Origin: Nelumbo lutea
Taxonomy: Eukaryota; Streptophyta; Magnoliopsida; Proteales; Nelumbonaceae
Direction: 5' to 3'
NCBI GenBank assembly: GCA_022828595.1
Contig: JAKGHH010000001.1
Span: 136,171,017-136,235,016 of the forward strand
DNA length: 64,000 nucleotides
Part shown: positions 1-12,203 of the stretch, one piece after another
How positions within the stretch are numbered: position 1 is the stretch's first letter
Layout: each line of letters begins with the position of its first letter
The notes under the pieces: model-generated
What the model was told of the DNA's origin: nothing
The model's database searches: none
The model's input: the letters and a program-made list of their open reading frames with translations, nothing else
Position numbers and translations under genes: made by a program

Positions 1-1058
1 CTAGGTCCTCTGAAATACTTTCTTGGAATTGAAGTTGCCCGCTCACAAAAGGGTATCTTCATTTCTGAAAAAAAGTATGTCCTAGATCTATTACAGGATA
101 CAAGAAAGTTGGGGGTGAAACTAGTTGATTCCCCTATTGATCCTAATCACAAATTAAGTGATTGCCCAAGTGAATCTATCAAAGATGTGAAGCAATTTTA
201 GAGACTTGTAGGAAGACTGTTATATCTCTCCATGACTCGGCTAGACATTGCTTATGCTGTGGGTGTTCTTAGTTAATTCATGCATGCCCCTAAGACCTCC
301 CATCTTGAAGCAACCAAAAGAATTCTCAGATACCTTAAGAAATTCCCAGGTGCATGTTTGTTATTCCAAAAGCATGGGCATCTGAAGGTTGAAGTATATA
401 CTAATGCAGATTGGGCAGGATCACTGGATGATAAGAAGTCTACCAGTGGCTATTGTACCTTTGTGGGAGAAAACCTAGTGACTTGGAGAAGCAAAAGAAA
501 AATGTGGTGGCTAAATCTAGTGCTGAAGCTGAATATAGAGCAACGTCTCATGGAGTGACTAAAATAATGTGGTTAAAAAATCTATTGAGTGAACTGGGAT
601 TTACAGTTGATACACCTATGACTTTATATTGCAACAACAAGGTAGCCATAAATATTGCTGTAGACAAGCATTTTATCAGAGAGAAGGCTGTCAAAGGGGA
701 AGTGTGCACTCCCTATGTCAAGTCCGAAGATCAACTTGCAGACATCTTCACAAAAGGGCTACATCATTTGCGGCACAATGATTTGTGACAACTAACAAGT
801 TGGGCATGATTGACATCTATGTCCCAACTTGAGGGGGAGTGTTAAAGGACTGGTTAAAGAGTGTTTTTTCTTATTTTTTTATTTCTATTAGTGTCGTAGG
901 GGTATCATTGTAATTCCCCTTGTCTTTATGTTATGTTCAGTCGCCCTAATATAAATATTAAAAAGCTGGCGCCGCCAACAACTTTTGATGCTCTCAAATC
1001 TCTCTCCTCTCTTCTCTCTTTCTCTCAAATCTTTTCTTCACTTTAGTTTTGGACAACA
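1..1058 (+). mobile_element. Ty1/copia 3' end: RT tail, RNase H, polypurine tract and 3' LTR
   Basis: Starts inside copia reverse transcriptase ([12 protein letters not shown]) and continues through RNase H ([18 protein letters not shown]) to ADIFTKGL at about 760. Stops at about 199 and 274 and a frameshift near 500 break the frame. The tract GAGGGGGAG at 831-839 precedes an LTR starting TGTTAAAGG at 840. The LTR carries TATAAATA-like sequence near 949 and ends around 1,058, where an (AAT)n run begins. It lies antisense in the last visible intron of the LEUNIG-like gene; the rest is outside the window. Confidence 0.85.
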
Positions 1059-1060
1059 AC

Positions 1061-1079
1061 AATAATAATAATAATAGTA

Positions 1080-1112
<33 letters not shown>
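1061..1112. repeat. (AAT/TAG)n microsatellite at the end of the copia LTR
   Basis: Near-perfect AAT repeats with a TAG interruption follow directly on the LTR end. This may be a slipped LTR terminus or a repeat at the insertion site. It lies 65 bp from the exon end at 1,178. Confidence 0.8.
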
Positions 1113-1177
1113 GAAAAGGTTAAACTACTTCTCAAAGTACCAAAGAAATCATTTTGACTTTTCAAGGAACAGTATAC

Positions 1178-4100
1178 CTTGTAACCCCCAATAACTAGAA
1201 GCATAGAATACCCAGGATGGAATGCACAAGATTGGAATTTGTTGCCATTGGAACACAGTTTGTGAATACATTCTCCACCCAATGCAGTTGACCACAAACA
1301 TACACAATCTTTGCTAACAGAAGCAATATATTTCCCACTTGTATCCCAGCAAATTGAGTAAACTTCATTGACATGTCCCTAGGGAAAAATGAAACATTGT
1401 CAAACAATCATTTCATCAAGAGCTTAAGAACCATACACACATGCAACATTCAAGGCAGTATTAGTGGGATCTTATGTGTGCATCAACAAGCACACCTGCA
1501 ACTTAAACTGAAGGCTGTCAGTCTCAACATCTAGTATATTGATCGTATTCCCTGCAGCAGCAGCCAGAAGCCGCCCAACTTGTGGCTGGAATCTGACTTG
1601 TGTTGTACCACCCTGCATTTATAGAAGAAAATAAGAAGCTTTATTCAACAAAATTTTCAGGAGCTCAAGTCAACATTATTCCATAGTATCATGATGCTTG
1701 TCAGAATTGCCCGGATAAGTATACATTGGAAGGGTAAACATTCTTCTATGTATGTGAAGGAAAAGTTAAAACAAGGAATTATAAAAAAAAAAATACTGAG
1801 GAATCTTTAATGAGGCAACTTGTTTTGGGCCCAAATTTGTATTCTTGGGATAAATTTCACCCCACAAACTTTCCAACATATCCAAAATAAGAATGCCAAT
1901 GATCATTTTTTTTAATTAAGAATCCTAAATTTGGATGGCTATTATCATTATAGCAGGTGGGATATGGTCCTGATATCCACTGAGGAATGAGCACAAATCC
2001 AACCAAAAAGGAATGGCCACATGATTCCTCCATGTTAAATTATAAAGTTGGTCAGTAGGGTCCGTTTGGTTATTCTCTTTTCTTTTGGTTTTCTATTCGT
2101 TATTTCTTTAATCTATTTAGTCAGGAGCAGTAATGCAATTTCATAATTAATATAATAAAAAGAGAGCTGGGCGGCAGTTAGAGGATATGACAACCTCTAC
2201 TGCTTTCAGCGCTTCTTCTTCAACTTCTCCTCTTCTTCTTTCCTTCTACTCTAAGTGTGGCTGGACAGTTTTTGGCACTCATCCCATTAATTTAACTAGT
2301 GTTTCAGGTCTAATCACATGGTATCAGAGCAAACCTAATCGACTTGGACTGGTAAGGATGCCTAGCAAGGATTGACTTGAGGTTCTCTCACCATACATTT
2401 TTTTTTTATCAATATTCTCTCACCATACATTAAATGGAAAGTGACCAAAAAGGACCGGTCGCCCATCAGAGGAGGCTTTCGTGCCTTGACATCCATCAGG
2501 GAAGGAGGCTTTCATGCCTTGAGTTGAAGTTCTTGTGATGTTTTTGGTGGTTTCCTAGTTTCCCTCTCTATTTGGCAGTTCAAAGAGGGACTGATGATGA
2601 ATGGTACAGGTTAGTGGCTTGTTTATTAGATGTTTTCATTGAATGATGAGTGCAAATAGGGTAATAGGGTGAGGTTTTTATTCTCCAATTCATGTGTAGG
2701 GTTGGCTATCTGCTAGAATGTGTTTTTTGAATTTTTTTTTTTTATATATAGTACAGCTATCCTGTTAATACTCTCGGACTGGTATGGAATTAGTTTTTTG
2801 GTGATTTCTTGGCCTGAAGTGAATCAATTCTTTTTTCTTACTGCTTAAGGATTACACCAGCACTGTTATTGAGATTATGGCAGCCTCTGGTGGTGAAACT
2901 AAGTCTAGTGAAGTGATTCAGCCAGATATGTCTGTTCAAATGACTGGTAAAGCTCAATGGTAGTATGGTACAAACTGTGTACATTGGAAAAAATCAGTTG
3001 AGGTGAAAATTAAAATATATTAAGAAGAACAAGCCAAGCTCTCTAAGATTTTTTCAATCCATAAATTGTTTTCTTTAACCTGCACACTTATCCTTCCATG
3101 GATGATAGCAAGCTTGAATACACATGCATATGTACACACTTTGAGACAATCAAAGTATTTCAAACACACCATCATCATCATCAAAACCTAGTCCCTATAT
3201 GGGGTTAGCTACATGAATCCTGTTACGACTTCTGTGTTTCCCATCTATTCAGTGTCATATCCATTGTTAAATTATGAGCCTATAAATCATCCGAAAAAAA
3301 ATAGTATGGAACAAGGAAATTTGGAAATTAAAGTAGAATGCAGAGTAAATGGATTTTTATTTTTATGGATTAGATCAAATATCATGGCAATGTAAGTATG
3401 CAAAGAAGCGGTTTTTTTTTTTTTTGATAAGTGAAAATATTATATTAAAGAAGGGGGGATGCCCCACAAAATAAAGCAAGCAGGAGATGTTTTAAACATA
3501 GGAAAATGGAAAAAGAAATGACTTAAAGGGAAAATGTAGCAACCCCCTCACCCATCCTACAACATATTGTATGTTAAACAGTTTTGAGTACCCAATTCCA
3601 ATCAGTTAGAATTAGAAGTTGAAACTTCAACCCAACTTCCCCAATACTATGGAACAATTACTGATCTATGGAAAATTAATACACAGCTTTGCATATTGAT
3701 CCTAAATTAGTGGATAGTGAAAATGCTGAAACTGTATTTTCTTGATGGATAAATGGTAAAATGAAACATTCTGCCGCTGCCTGACATAAAATATTCTCAT
3801 AGTGTTTGTGAAGTAGTTCCAGCAGATGCAAAAGTTTAAAGCTGACCTTGGAGACGTGTTTGCATGTTTGGCACTTCACGTTCCAGAACAAAATTTCATT
3901 ATTACCATCGCATGAGCACAGAAGGTCTACCTTCTCCGGATGGAAATCTAATGACATCACTTGTTCCGTGTGTCCAGTAAGTTTGTGAATTGGATGGATT
4001 GTCTGTAAAACCATACATATTAAACTCATAAATATCCACCCTCTTAATAGAAGAAAAGAAACAAGAGAAGAAAAAATGCTTTAGGAAAAGGGAAAAATCT

Positions 4101-7100
4101 GAAAAGCAAATGAGCCAAGCAGGAATTAAATGTTTCATCAGTAATCCTCCTAGCTTTATCAATTTCATACTTTTTTTAATCACATTATATTATGAACTAA
4201 GCTGTTGTAACTGTCATAAATGCCTTGATTGATTCATGTCCATAACAAGGGAGCATAGTGCAGTAAGATCTACATAGCATGTACATTTGTCACTTGGAAA
4301 ATTTATTCTTTCAAATACCTTAAAGGTAAGATATGAAATGCACACCATCAACCATATCCAGAAGGACAAACCAGAATTCAAATATTTGGAACAGTGCATC
4401 TGATACATGGTTATTCATGGAAAAGAACCAATAGAGAGTAGTATACAACATCAACCATATCCCAAGAAAAATATTAACCCACTTCAATTGGATTAATTTC
4501 ACCCTGCACCCTTAGTCCCCTTATTGGCCACCCTACCTTTCAAAGCAGTTGAATAATATGAAACAATGTTAAAACCAGATTTTTACAAAGGTTGTCTCTG
4601 AAGAAAAATCTTTTTGCATCTATGTATCATGTATTAGGTGTTAAAACCAAGCAACTAAAATATAGATAAATTAGATCAGTGGCATAATGAATATAGCCTG
4701 TTAAAGTATCTTCAAAGAAGTTCCTTGGGAGGAGTTCAACATTGCCCATGTTGCATCCATAATAAAAGTTACCTGGTCTCTCAAGCTGTTAAGTAACAGA
4801 GTTTATCTTAGTTAACAAAATTATGACTTCTTAAAATATTTTGTTTATTTTATTACAAAATTATCATAGAATTAGTGAACAAATTTAACACAGTTTATAA
4901 CAAATTTAATCTATGGCTTCTTAAGACAATTTTTCTTATTTTTGAATTCAATGTAAAAATAAAATAAACAGATTTTCACTGTCATATGACCAATTTGAGG
5001 CCTATACTGAAGATCATATTAGATGTCACTGATAACAGCCATTTAGTAATTACAATGTGAATAAAAGACAGGTTCAATAAAAGGATGCTACCAAAAGAAG
5101 CTCAAAACTCCATCCCAAGAATCAACTAAATTCTAACAACTGTTGTATGTAAAAGCAGCTATTATCGAGCATTACACAGTAACACGGAGCTTGGATGATC
5201 AGAACAACATGCACAGACATATAAAGCTGTCATACTTTTCAAAATTTCTATGATCTGAGGAAACAATTAGAATAGCTTCATAATCAGTATTCTTTTTTTC
5301 ATATCTTAGATACAAGGCCAAAATTAAAAAACAAAAACAAAAAACTTCTACTTAATCCCAAAGTACCTCAAATTTTACATTAAAAAAAAACCCAAAAAGC
5401 CATAAATAATTTCGGAATTAGAATCATCTAATGTGTTACAAGACATGGAATCTGTCTGAAAAAAGCAATAAGAGAGAAGCCATACAAGTCACTTTTTGTA
5501 GAAAGGAAACCTGCTCTTCCAGAAACAATGTAAGGAAGTGGAAACCACAAAGACAATGATGCAACAGCAACTTCAAGAATGTAGACCCATAAATAATAGA
5601 GGCTTTGTTTATCATTTGAGAAGAGCTTGCTAGAAAAACCATAAAAGCTCTTGTAACATGATTTGAAACATGCAAACATTCATAGCCTACATAGCCTAAC
5701 TACTAAATTATTGGATATAAAGCAAGCTAGGGGAAAAAAATTACATCAGACGCATCCCAAATTTGAATTGTTTTATCAAAAGAAGATGTTGCAAGAAGAT
5801 TTGAATTTGGTTTAAATCGAACATCTGTAATCAGAAAAGAATGATCTTCTGAACTTCTTTTGGACTCAAAAGTATCCATGTTCCAAATTACAACCTGCCA
5901 ATGAAATACATAATCAGAGCCATATAAAAAATATTTAGATAAATGAGTAAAATTTACCATACTGTTCAAAAATGTATGGCATTGGAAACCTTCTTATCAT
6001 GCCCGGCACTAGCTAAAAACTTTCCATCTGATGAGAAATGGCAGCACAGAACCTTGCTATTGCTTGAACTAAGGCAACCAACCTCTTCAAATGAAAAGCC
6101 TGTCACAAATGAAAATTTCTTGTTTTTAAAGAAAATCCCATGAAATACAATTTATTCTACATTAAAATACAAGTTCCTTTGATGTTCTCTCATCCCCTCT
6201 TTTCATCACTAGAGCATTTCAAGGAGACACTTGGGTCTGTAAATCAGGACGGTAACCCCTTGTGCCTTGCCAATGTTGCATATTTAGAGGATCAGGATCA
6301 GATCCATAATTGGATGATGGAGGTCTGGGGCCCCCATGCCTTGTCATTTGTTGCATATTCAGAGCATCAGGATGGGATCCATCATTTGATGATGACCTAC
6401 CATGCAAAGTGTTGGCAACAAATGCCAGCATAATCTATCGTATGACTTTAACCATTTTATTTATGGATTAAATTTTAGGACTTTCTAATATTGACACACA
6501 ACTTTTTCTACCATACGAACAGATTGCCTGCTGCCATCATGTTTCAGGATGATTTTAGCCCAGAAAATCTCCATTTTGGAACCAATTAAATAGTGTGTCT
6601 GAACCCTCTAAATAAATTATAAATGGAAAGTTATGAGCCCCAGACTAGTTTAAGATCTTGTCGTTTCAAAATACCTTTTTTTTCCTGATGCATATGTATA
6701 AAAAGGAATTTATTAATCTATGAATGAATGAAGTAAATGGTTTTGCACCAAGAATGCATATAATAAGGCTTTTAGCTCCAAATGACAAGGCAAGGGGGCC
6801 AAACTGAACAGTTTTGCATCCAAGAATGTATATAATTGGGCCAAACTGAATGACTTGGTATTTTGTCTTTTAGCAAATAAGTTATTAAGGAGGTTGTGAA
6901 CTACTTAATGGCAGAAGCTGAAGTTAAGTTAATTACTATATAACCGAATGTTTTATTACTATTTAATTATCTTATTCACTAAAAGGTAAAACAATTAGTC
7001 ATTCAGATCAGACACTTCAGCTGTTATCAAACAGCTCCTAAATCCCCTCCCTCTAATTAAGTGGCTAATCTCATCAGTCCATACAGTGCTATCAATAATC

Positions 7101-10100
7101 AATGTGCTGCAGCAATGCATTCAACAAAGAGTCCTTGGTTTATGCATCAATAAAACAACATACTTTTTTCTCTTCTTTGTAATTATATTTAATATGGTAT
7201 CCTTTTCTTTCTTTTTCCAACTGTATTCCCTTAGTACAGAGTTGCCTAGTATGGAAATCCAAGTCATAATACCATCTAAGATCCAACCACCAAGAAAATT
7301 ACCCACTAAAGAGAATAAATGAAGTAAAATGTAGATTCTCTCTCTCAACCACCTTGATATCCATCTCATGTCAGATGTGTTTAGTGCACACCTCATATGA
7401 TAAATAAAACTATGGTTCATTCCAAATAAGAATTTTCTATGCAACACTTTTCAGTCTTATTGTTTATCCGGATGACCAATGAAGAAATCATGGATCAGTA
7501 TACATGAGTAAAGGATAGGCATATGGTTCTAGGCTGCAATGGAGCCAAGGTAGAAGGTGTAATCCTAGCAATAATTCATGAATCAGAAGTTCGGAAAAGA
7601 AAACAAGTAGCTAGCTTGTTCCAAATAGAAGCCACTGGCTATCCAAAATTGAGTGCAACACTGCAACCATGCAAAAACAAGGCAAGATTTCTGAGGGAGA
7701 TAAGTATGAATATATTACCAATATATGTTGTTTTAGAGATGATAAAAAATGGATGTTGAGTCAATAATATTGAATAAAGGATTCTATTAATGAATGGTAT
7801 CACAAGGGTAAGGAAAAAAACAATGATTCAAAGAGTCTATTCTACCTTGCATTTGTTTTAATAAAGCATCCAAAATTCACCTTTTGGGGCATTCTTCCCA
7901 CAAGTTGTAGAACTTCGTTGCAAAGTGCTGAAAGGGTCATTCTTCATGTCCTCAGTCTCATTATCATATGAGAGAAAAGATTCTAAATTAGTATCTGAAG
8001 AAGCATCATCCTGACCATCCATATCACCCTAAAAGTGGTTTTTATGATTAACAATTAGCGACATGGAATCTAACACCCACACTGGAGTATCTCACAAGCA
8101 CAAAGAAAACAAATAGGTACCATCTTTTCAAAGGCTTCAACCAGCCCACTTTTGTTGGAACCACGTATGTTTTGCTTTTCAGATGCTCTATCACTATGTG
8201 ACAAAGCTTCACGCTCCATTTTAACATAAATTGGCAGCACAGATTCTGCAGAACCAGCAGGGTATCCTGCTGCAGTAACATCTTCAGCCTGACAACCTGA
8301 CCTGCCCTTCTTCTTTCTGCAACTCTGATGTAAAACATGTATATACCAAGAATGGTATCAAATAAGTTCAAATGTCGAAAATAAATAAGCTGAAAATGTC
8401 TAAAGAACAACTATCAACGTCTTGGAATTGCTGATATTGTATCTGAGCCTGTTGTTGATGTGCATTTTGCCTCAGTTGGGACATTATCTGAATTATCATC
8501 CATCAGTTATCATGTAGAGGAAAGAATAAATAGTAGAAATTTGAAATTTGTATCACAACCATAATCATTTTAAGTGAGAAATAGTACTCTTAATATCGAA
8601 CAGTTAAAAACAAAAAACAACCTTTTATTCATTTTTTTGAGAAAAAGGATAATTTTTTCGGTTCAGTTGGTAAAATTAACTGAAACTGAACCAAACTGAC
8701 CCATGAACAGCCCTACTTCCCACCCCAGATTTAGCCAATACATTGGTCACTCTATTCAGCTCTCTAGGAATACATCTAAAACAACAAGAAACAAAAGAAA
8801 ATTTTCTTTGATCCCATTAAACATGCAATTTGAATCTCCATGGACCATCTTTTAAATTCTTATGTAAAATGACAAGAAACAATCGTTATGTAACTTTACA
8901 ACTATTGCTATTCCCTTTTCCCAATGAGGTTAGCACTTAGCAATAAAAGATCCATAAACTAGTTTAGATATGCCCATTAATTTTCAATTAGTTCAATACT
9001 TGGAATTGAGGGGGGACCGAACCCAGCAAGATTTACCTCAGTTGTTGGTGCTGTTTTGCCCAATCTAGACAATGCTTCAACTGGAGAAGAACCAATATGT
9101 TGGAGACCAAAGTTACCAGTACCCTGGCCATCATTCCTATTTAATCCAACCTTGAGAAGCATCAAAGTTTGAGGATCCATATCAGCAAAGTTCCCTAAAA
9201 AAGAAGACATCAGGTTCTGTGGTGTGTGTTGCAGTGCTTGAGCTACGAGCTCTTGTTGACTTTGGGCTCTCAACATCTGAAAGCACTGCTGTTGGATCGG
9301 CATGTGTGGAACTGACTTTAGTACTTGCTTTCCCAATCCTGGTGGGATTTGGTCAATTCCCTGGGAAGAGGTTACACAAATCAACATTTATACTAACAGT
9401 GTGCAGCTTATAATAAAGAAAAACCTACAGGCTACAACTGCTGCAGGAAAAGATTCAGAGAATAAAGCATGTCACATACAGTTAAAGGCCGGCCATCCAA
9501 TGCTAGTGGGCAGGACCTTTTCTTCAACACTGCAATGTTTAAATAGGTATGCCAAACATCAAACATAAAATGCCAATAAACAGAAATAATAGGTATGCAT
9601 GAAGCATCTAAACATGATCTAAGAAAATTCTTTCCCATTCTAAAGTCAAAAAAGCTCATTGTACAGTATGACAAAACTTAACACACACATGTTGAAATGC
9701 ATGTTACCCTCCAGAAGAAGAAATAATTCATCTTGCCACCAAAGAGCTGATGCTCATTCAATGTACATTTATCCTAGTTAACACAGTACCAAGAACCACC
9801 ATATGATGTATAATCAATTTACGAAAAAAAATGAACTAATCATGTTAATTAATAATAGATAATGAGATTAATCATTTAATCCATCTTTTCATCAACCTGG
9901 AAAGCACAACGGTGTTAAAAAGTATGGAAACCTTAATTACAAGTAGGCTAAAAACCACTATAACCAAACTGTACACTAACAAAAATCCAAGTTGGTCATG
10001 GATGATAGTGTCCAGATTTGAAAGAAGCTAATGCAGTTGCATCCCTGGAATTCCTCGAGCATGGATAACCCATGAATAATGTTGATTTGGTTCACCCAAT

Positions 10101-12203
10101 GACCTTGCAACTATACAAGTTCTAACAAGACACCTGCATGCTCCATCTCCACGTATCAGGATGAGACCTAGGATGTAACGCTATCTTACCCACCGGACCC
10201 GCCAATTAACCACTAGCCTCAAATCATTGGCTATCAAAACAGTGCATACTTATATGTTGCAAAGGGGACCATTTTGCAAAAAAAGTGCCCCCACAAGCTA
10301 AAAGCCTATATCAAACATAATTGCACAAACACTAAGAAGAACCAGCTAATTCCCAAAAAGAATGGGTGTTTTATCTTGTTCAATCTGAATTTCTTAATCT
10401 AACAGATTTGTTTGAAGGAAGACCTAAGGTATGACCTGCCTGAGAGGATTCTATACCAGATAAGTTGAGATCTCCACTCATTCACATAGGCTGAACTTGT
10501 TACCAACCTCCAGACTTTTCTAATATAAATCACCAAGTTGCACTCTTCTAGGTTCATCTAAACACTTCCAAGCGGGTGAGAAGCTCTCCAGAACTGTATT
10601 ATCGTTCCATACCGGCATACTGACCATGCTCACTCAATTTTGAGTTCAATTTCACAGTTAAGAATAACATATAGAAACCCCACAAACTAAAAAAAATTAA
10701 AATAAAAAAGTTTTCAACAGGATAAAGCATGCAAGATGCATGTATTATCTAGATTTATATAAGTGGAGAGTCTTAATAAGTGTTCTGTTGGGCCAACATC
10801 CAAGTCAATGGATGGAAGCTGGAATGACCTACAAACCAAACAATTTATGTTAAACCAATGTCTAAAAGACCTGTGTCATGAGGTCCAGTTCTTGGGAGCA
10901 TAGCCTTTGGTACACCATGAGGTGTTGACTCCAAGGGAATTGACTTGCTCACATTAATTCGCTGCCTATTATCCTGCACAATGAGAAACAGATCATAAAT
11001 GCAATTTGAAAATTTTGGAAATGGCATCAGAAAAAATCAAATGCATACTCTTACTGTAACTCGCTGTTGATTCTCTGCATGAATTTGTTGCCGTGGATGG
11101 CTGCAAACATGAGAAAGGATATTAAAGAAAAAAAAAAAAGAAATCAGAACAGCTTATTGGTTAAATAGCACGCAAACAAATAACTGTGGTAAATTGGTAA
11201 TGAAATAATCCTCAATCTAATTTGAAGTACAAGACAGAGTTGAAAATACCCTGGAGCTTTGACCGTTGGTTTGCCATTGACCGTCTGTATTCGAGGGTCC
11301 AAAATTTTGGAAGAAGGATGTCCAATATGGTCCTCCTCGTACATTTTTGCCAACATGCTAGCATGTGGCCCTCCCACCATGTTTGCAAAATCAACATCAT
11401 AAGGTAGCTGAACAACCATTTTCCTATTCATCTCAAATAGCTGCAGACATGAATGTATGTTAGTTATTCAGTTTCCATTCAGCATTTAGCATTAGATGCG
11501 CTACTCTCGCAGAGGATAACGTCAATAGAAAAAAACCAAGAATATCACCAAAACCTCACCTCAACTGAAGGTTGTTTATTAGCCACATGATCCTTCTGAT
11601 CCCTAGAGGAGTACACATCATAAAAGAAAGACCACCATTCCCATAAAAAACCCTCAGGCGAATTAATCCCTGAAGAAAGAACAAATTCCTGATCACGAAA
11701 CAGAAATTTGTACAATGACTTACTACAACCGAGTGTTCCAATCTACTGATTAAACTATTTCATTCAAATAAAATCAATACAATATCAAGCCCGCACTCCG
11801 CTAAAAGCGGAAATTTTGGGAGAAAAACTCCATCGTCACCAAGATACAGCTCGATACAATTCTTGTAATTAAAGCATTCAATTCGTTCACCCATGGGAAA
11901 CAGGAGGAAGAAAAGAAACAAAAGCAAAACGAGAGAGAGGGAGAGAATGACACTGACGACGCATTACCAAGACGGTCATCGGAAACTTTTGCCTCTTCCT
12001 TGAATATCCGGGCTGTCGTATGCATTTTCGTTCTCAACAAATAATCATAAAGGTAACGATCAAACCTACACAAAAGAACCAACTAAGCTATTAACTAAAT
12101 AATAATGAATAACATTAACGACAGAAGCAGAGATAAGAAGAAACATGACTATTAATGGATAAGAAACTAACATCTGCCTCGGATCCCAACCTGAATCCGC
12201 CAT
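1178..12203 (-). CDS. LUG-like: LEUNIG-type transcriptional co-repressor (LisH/LUFS, Gln-rich middle, WD40), 3' end missing
   Basis: Co-repressors of this family (Arabidopsis LEUNIG, LEUNIG_HOMOLOG) act in the nucleus, binding SEUSS-type adaptors through the N-terminal LUFS domain and repressing target genes. Exons read by splice sites and frame: 12203-12172, 12065-11968, 11669-11560, 11440-11250, 11100-11055, 10973-10871, 9529-9480, 9360-9037, 8487-8419, 8324-8121, 8028-7881, 6099-5990, 5894-5745, 4002-3847, 1612-1496, 1378-1178. They sum to 2,109 nt (703 codons) with no stop and consistent phase. Start is [11 protein letters not shown]. LisH (about residues 10-42) contains [24 protein letters not shown] continues with [15 protein letters not shown]. 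The middle has [13 protein letters not shown] and a Q-rich stretch. WD40 blades begin near residue 465 ([49 protein letters not shown]). The last exon (SLELWN-like start in relatives) is absent up to the window edge, so the entry is 3'-partial. The exon 9 donor (GAC|GTTGAT) is weak. Confidence 0.9.
2060..2966 (+). mobile_element. Ty1/copia 5' remnant: LTR end, primer site, start of gag
   Basis: TGGTATCAGAGC at about 2,321 is the usual copia primer-binding site (initiator tRNA-Met complement). Upstream is LTR-like sequence with a CT-rich leader. About 550 bp downstream a short gag-like start ([12 protein letters not shown], near 2,878) ends at a stop after TGKAQW. There is no further pol sequence, so this is a truncated insertion. 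Its left boundary is uncertain; a GGGTCCGTTTGG motif at 2,058 may belong to a MITE instead. Confidence 0.6.
3165..3262 (-). mobile_element. RTE-type LINE 3' tail
   Basis: Read on the minus strand it ends CAGGATTCATGTAGCTAACC, then (GAT)n, the same tail as at 15,228 and 55,662 on the plus strand. Only the last about 100 bp remain, as is usual for 5'-truncated RTE copies. Confidence 0.6.
4003..5744 (-). other. LEUNIG-like intron without recognisable features
   Basis: AT-rich intron of 1.74 kb between WD40 exons. I saw no ORF with family resemblance, RNA gene or transposon end in it. Confidence 0.6.
6100..7880 (-). other. LEUNIG-like intron at the junction of middle region and WD40 domain
   Basis: Intron of 1.78 kb. 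It holds imperfect repeats (for example AAGAATGCATATAATAAGG near 6,750 and a similar unit near 6,820) and an inverted pair around 6,270-6,400. No transposon family could be assigned. Confidence 0.55.
8640..8717. mobile_element. hAT-MITE end remnant
   Basis: GGTTCAGTTGGT, then ACTGAACCAAACTGACCC, then CATGAACAGCCCTA resembles one end of hAT MITEs whose termini read TAGGGCTGTTCA. No partner end or target duplication is visible. Confidence 0.4.
9530..10870 (-). other. LEUNIG-like intron without recognisable features
   Basis: 1.34 kb AT-rich intron between exons 6 and 7. No coding resemblance or transposon ends were found on either strand. Confidence 0.5.

Larger units (their letters stand above)
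1613..3846 (-). other. Second-last intron of the LEUNIG-like gene, with transposon debris
   Basis: This 2.2 kb intron separates the exons at 3,847 and 1,612. It holds a copia 5' remnant (about 2,060-2,966) and an RTE tail (about 3,165-3,262). The rest (1,613-2,059 and 3,263-3,846) is AT-rich with nothing recognisable. Confidence 0.7.
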
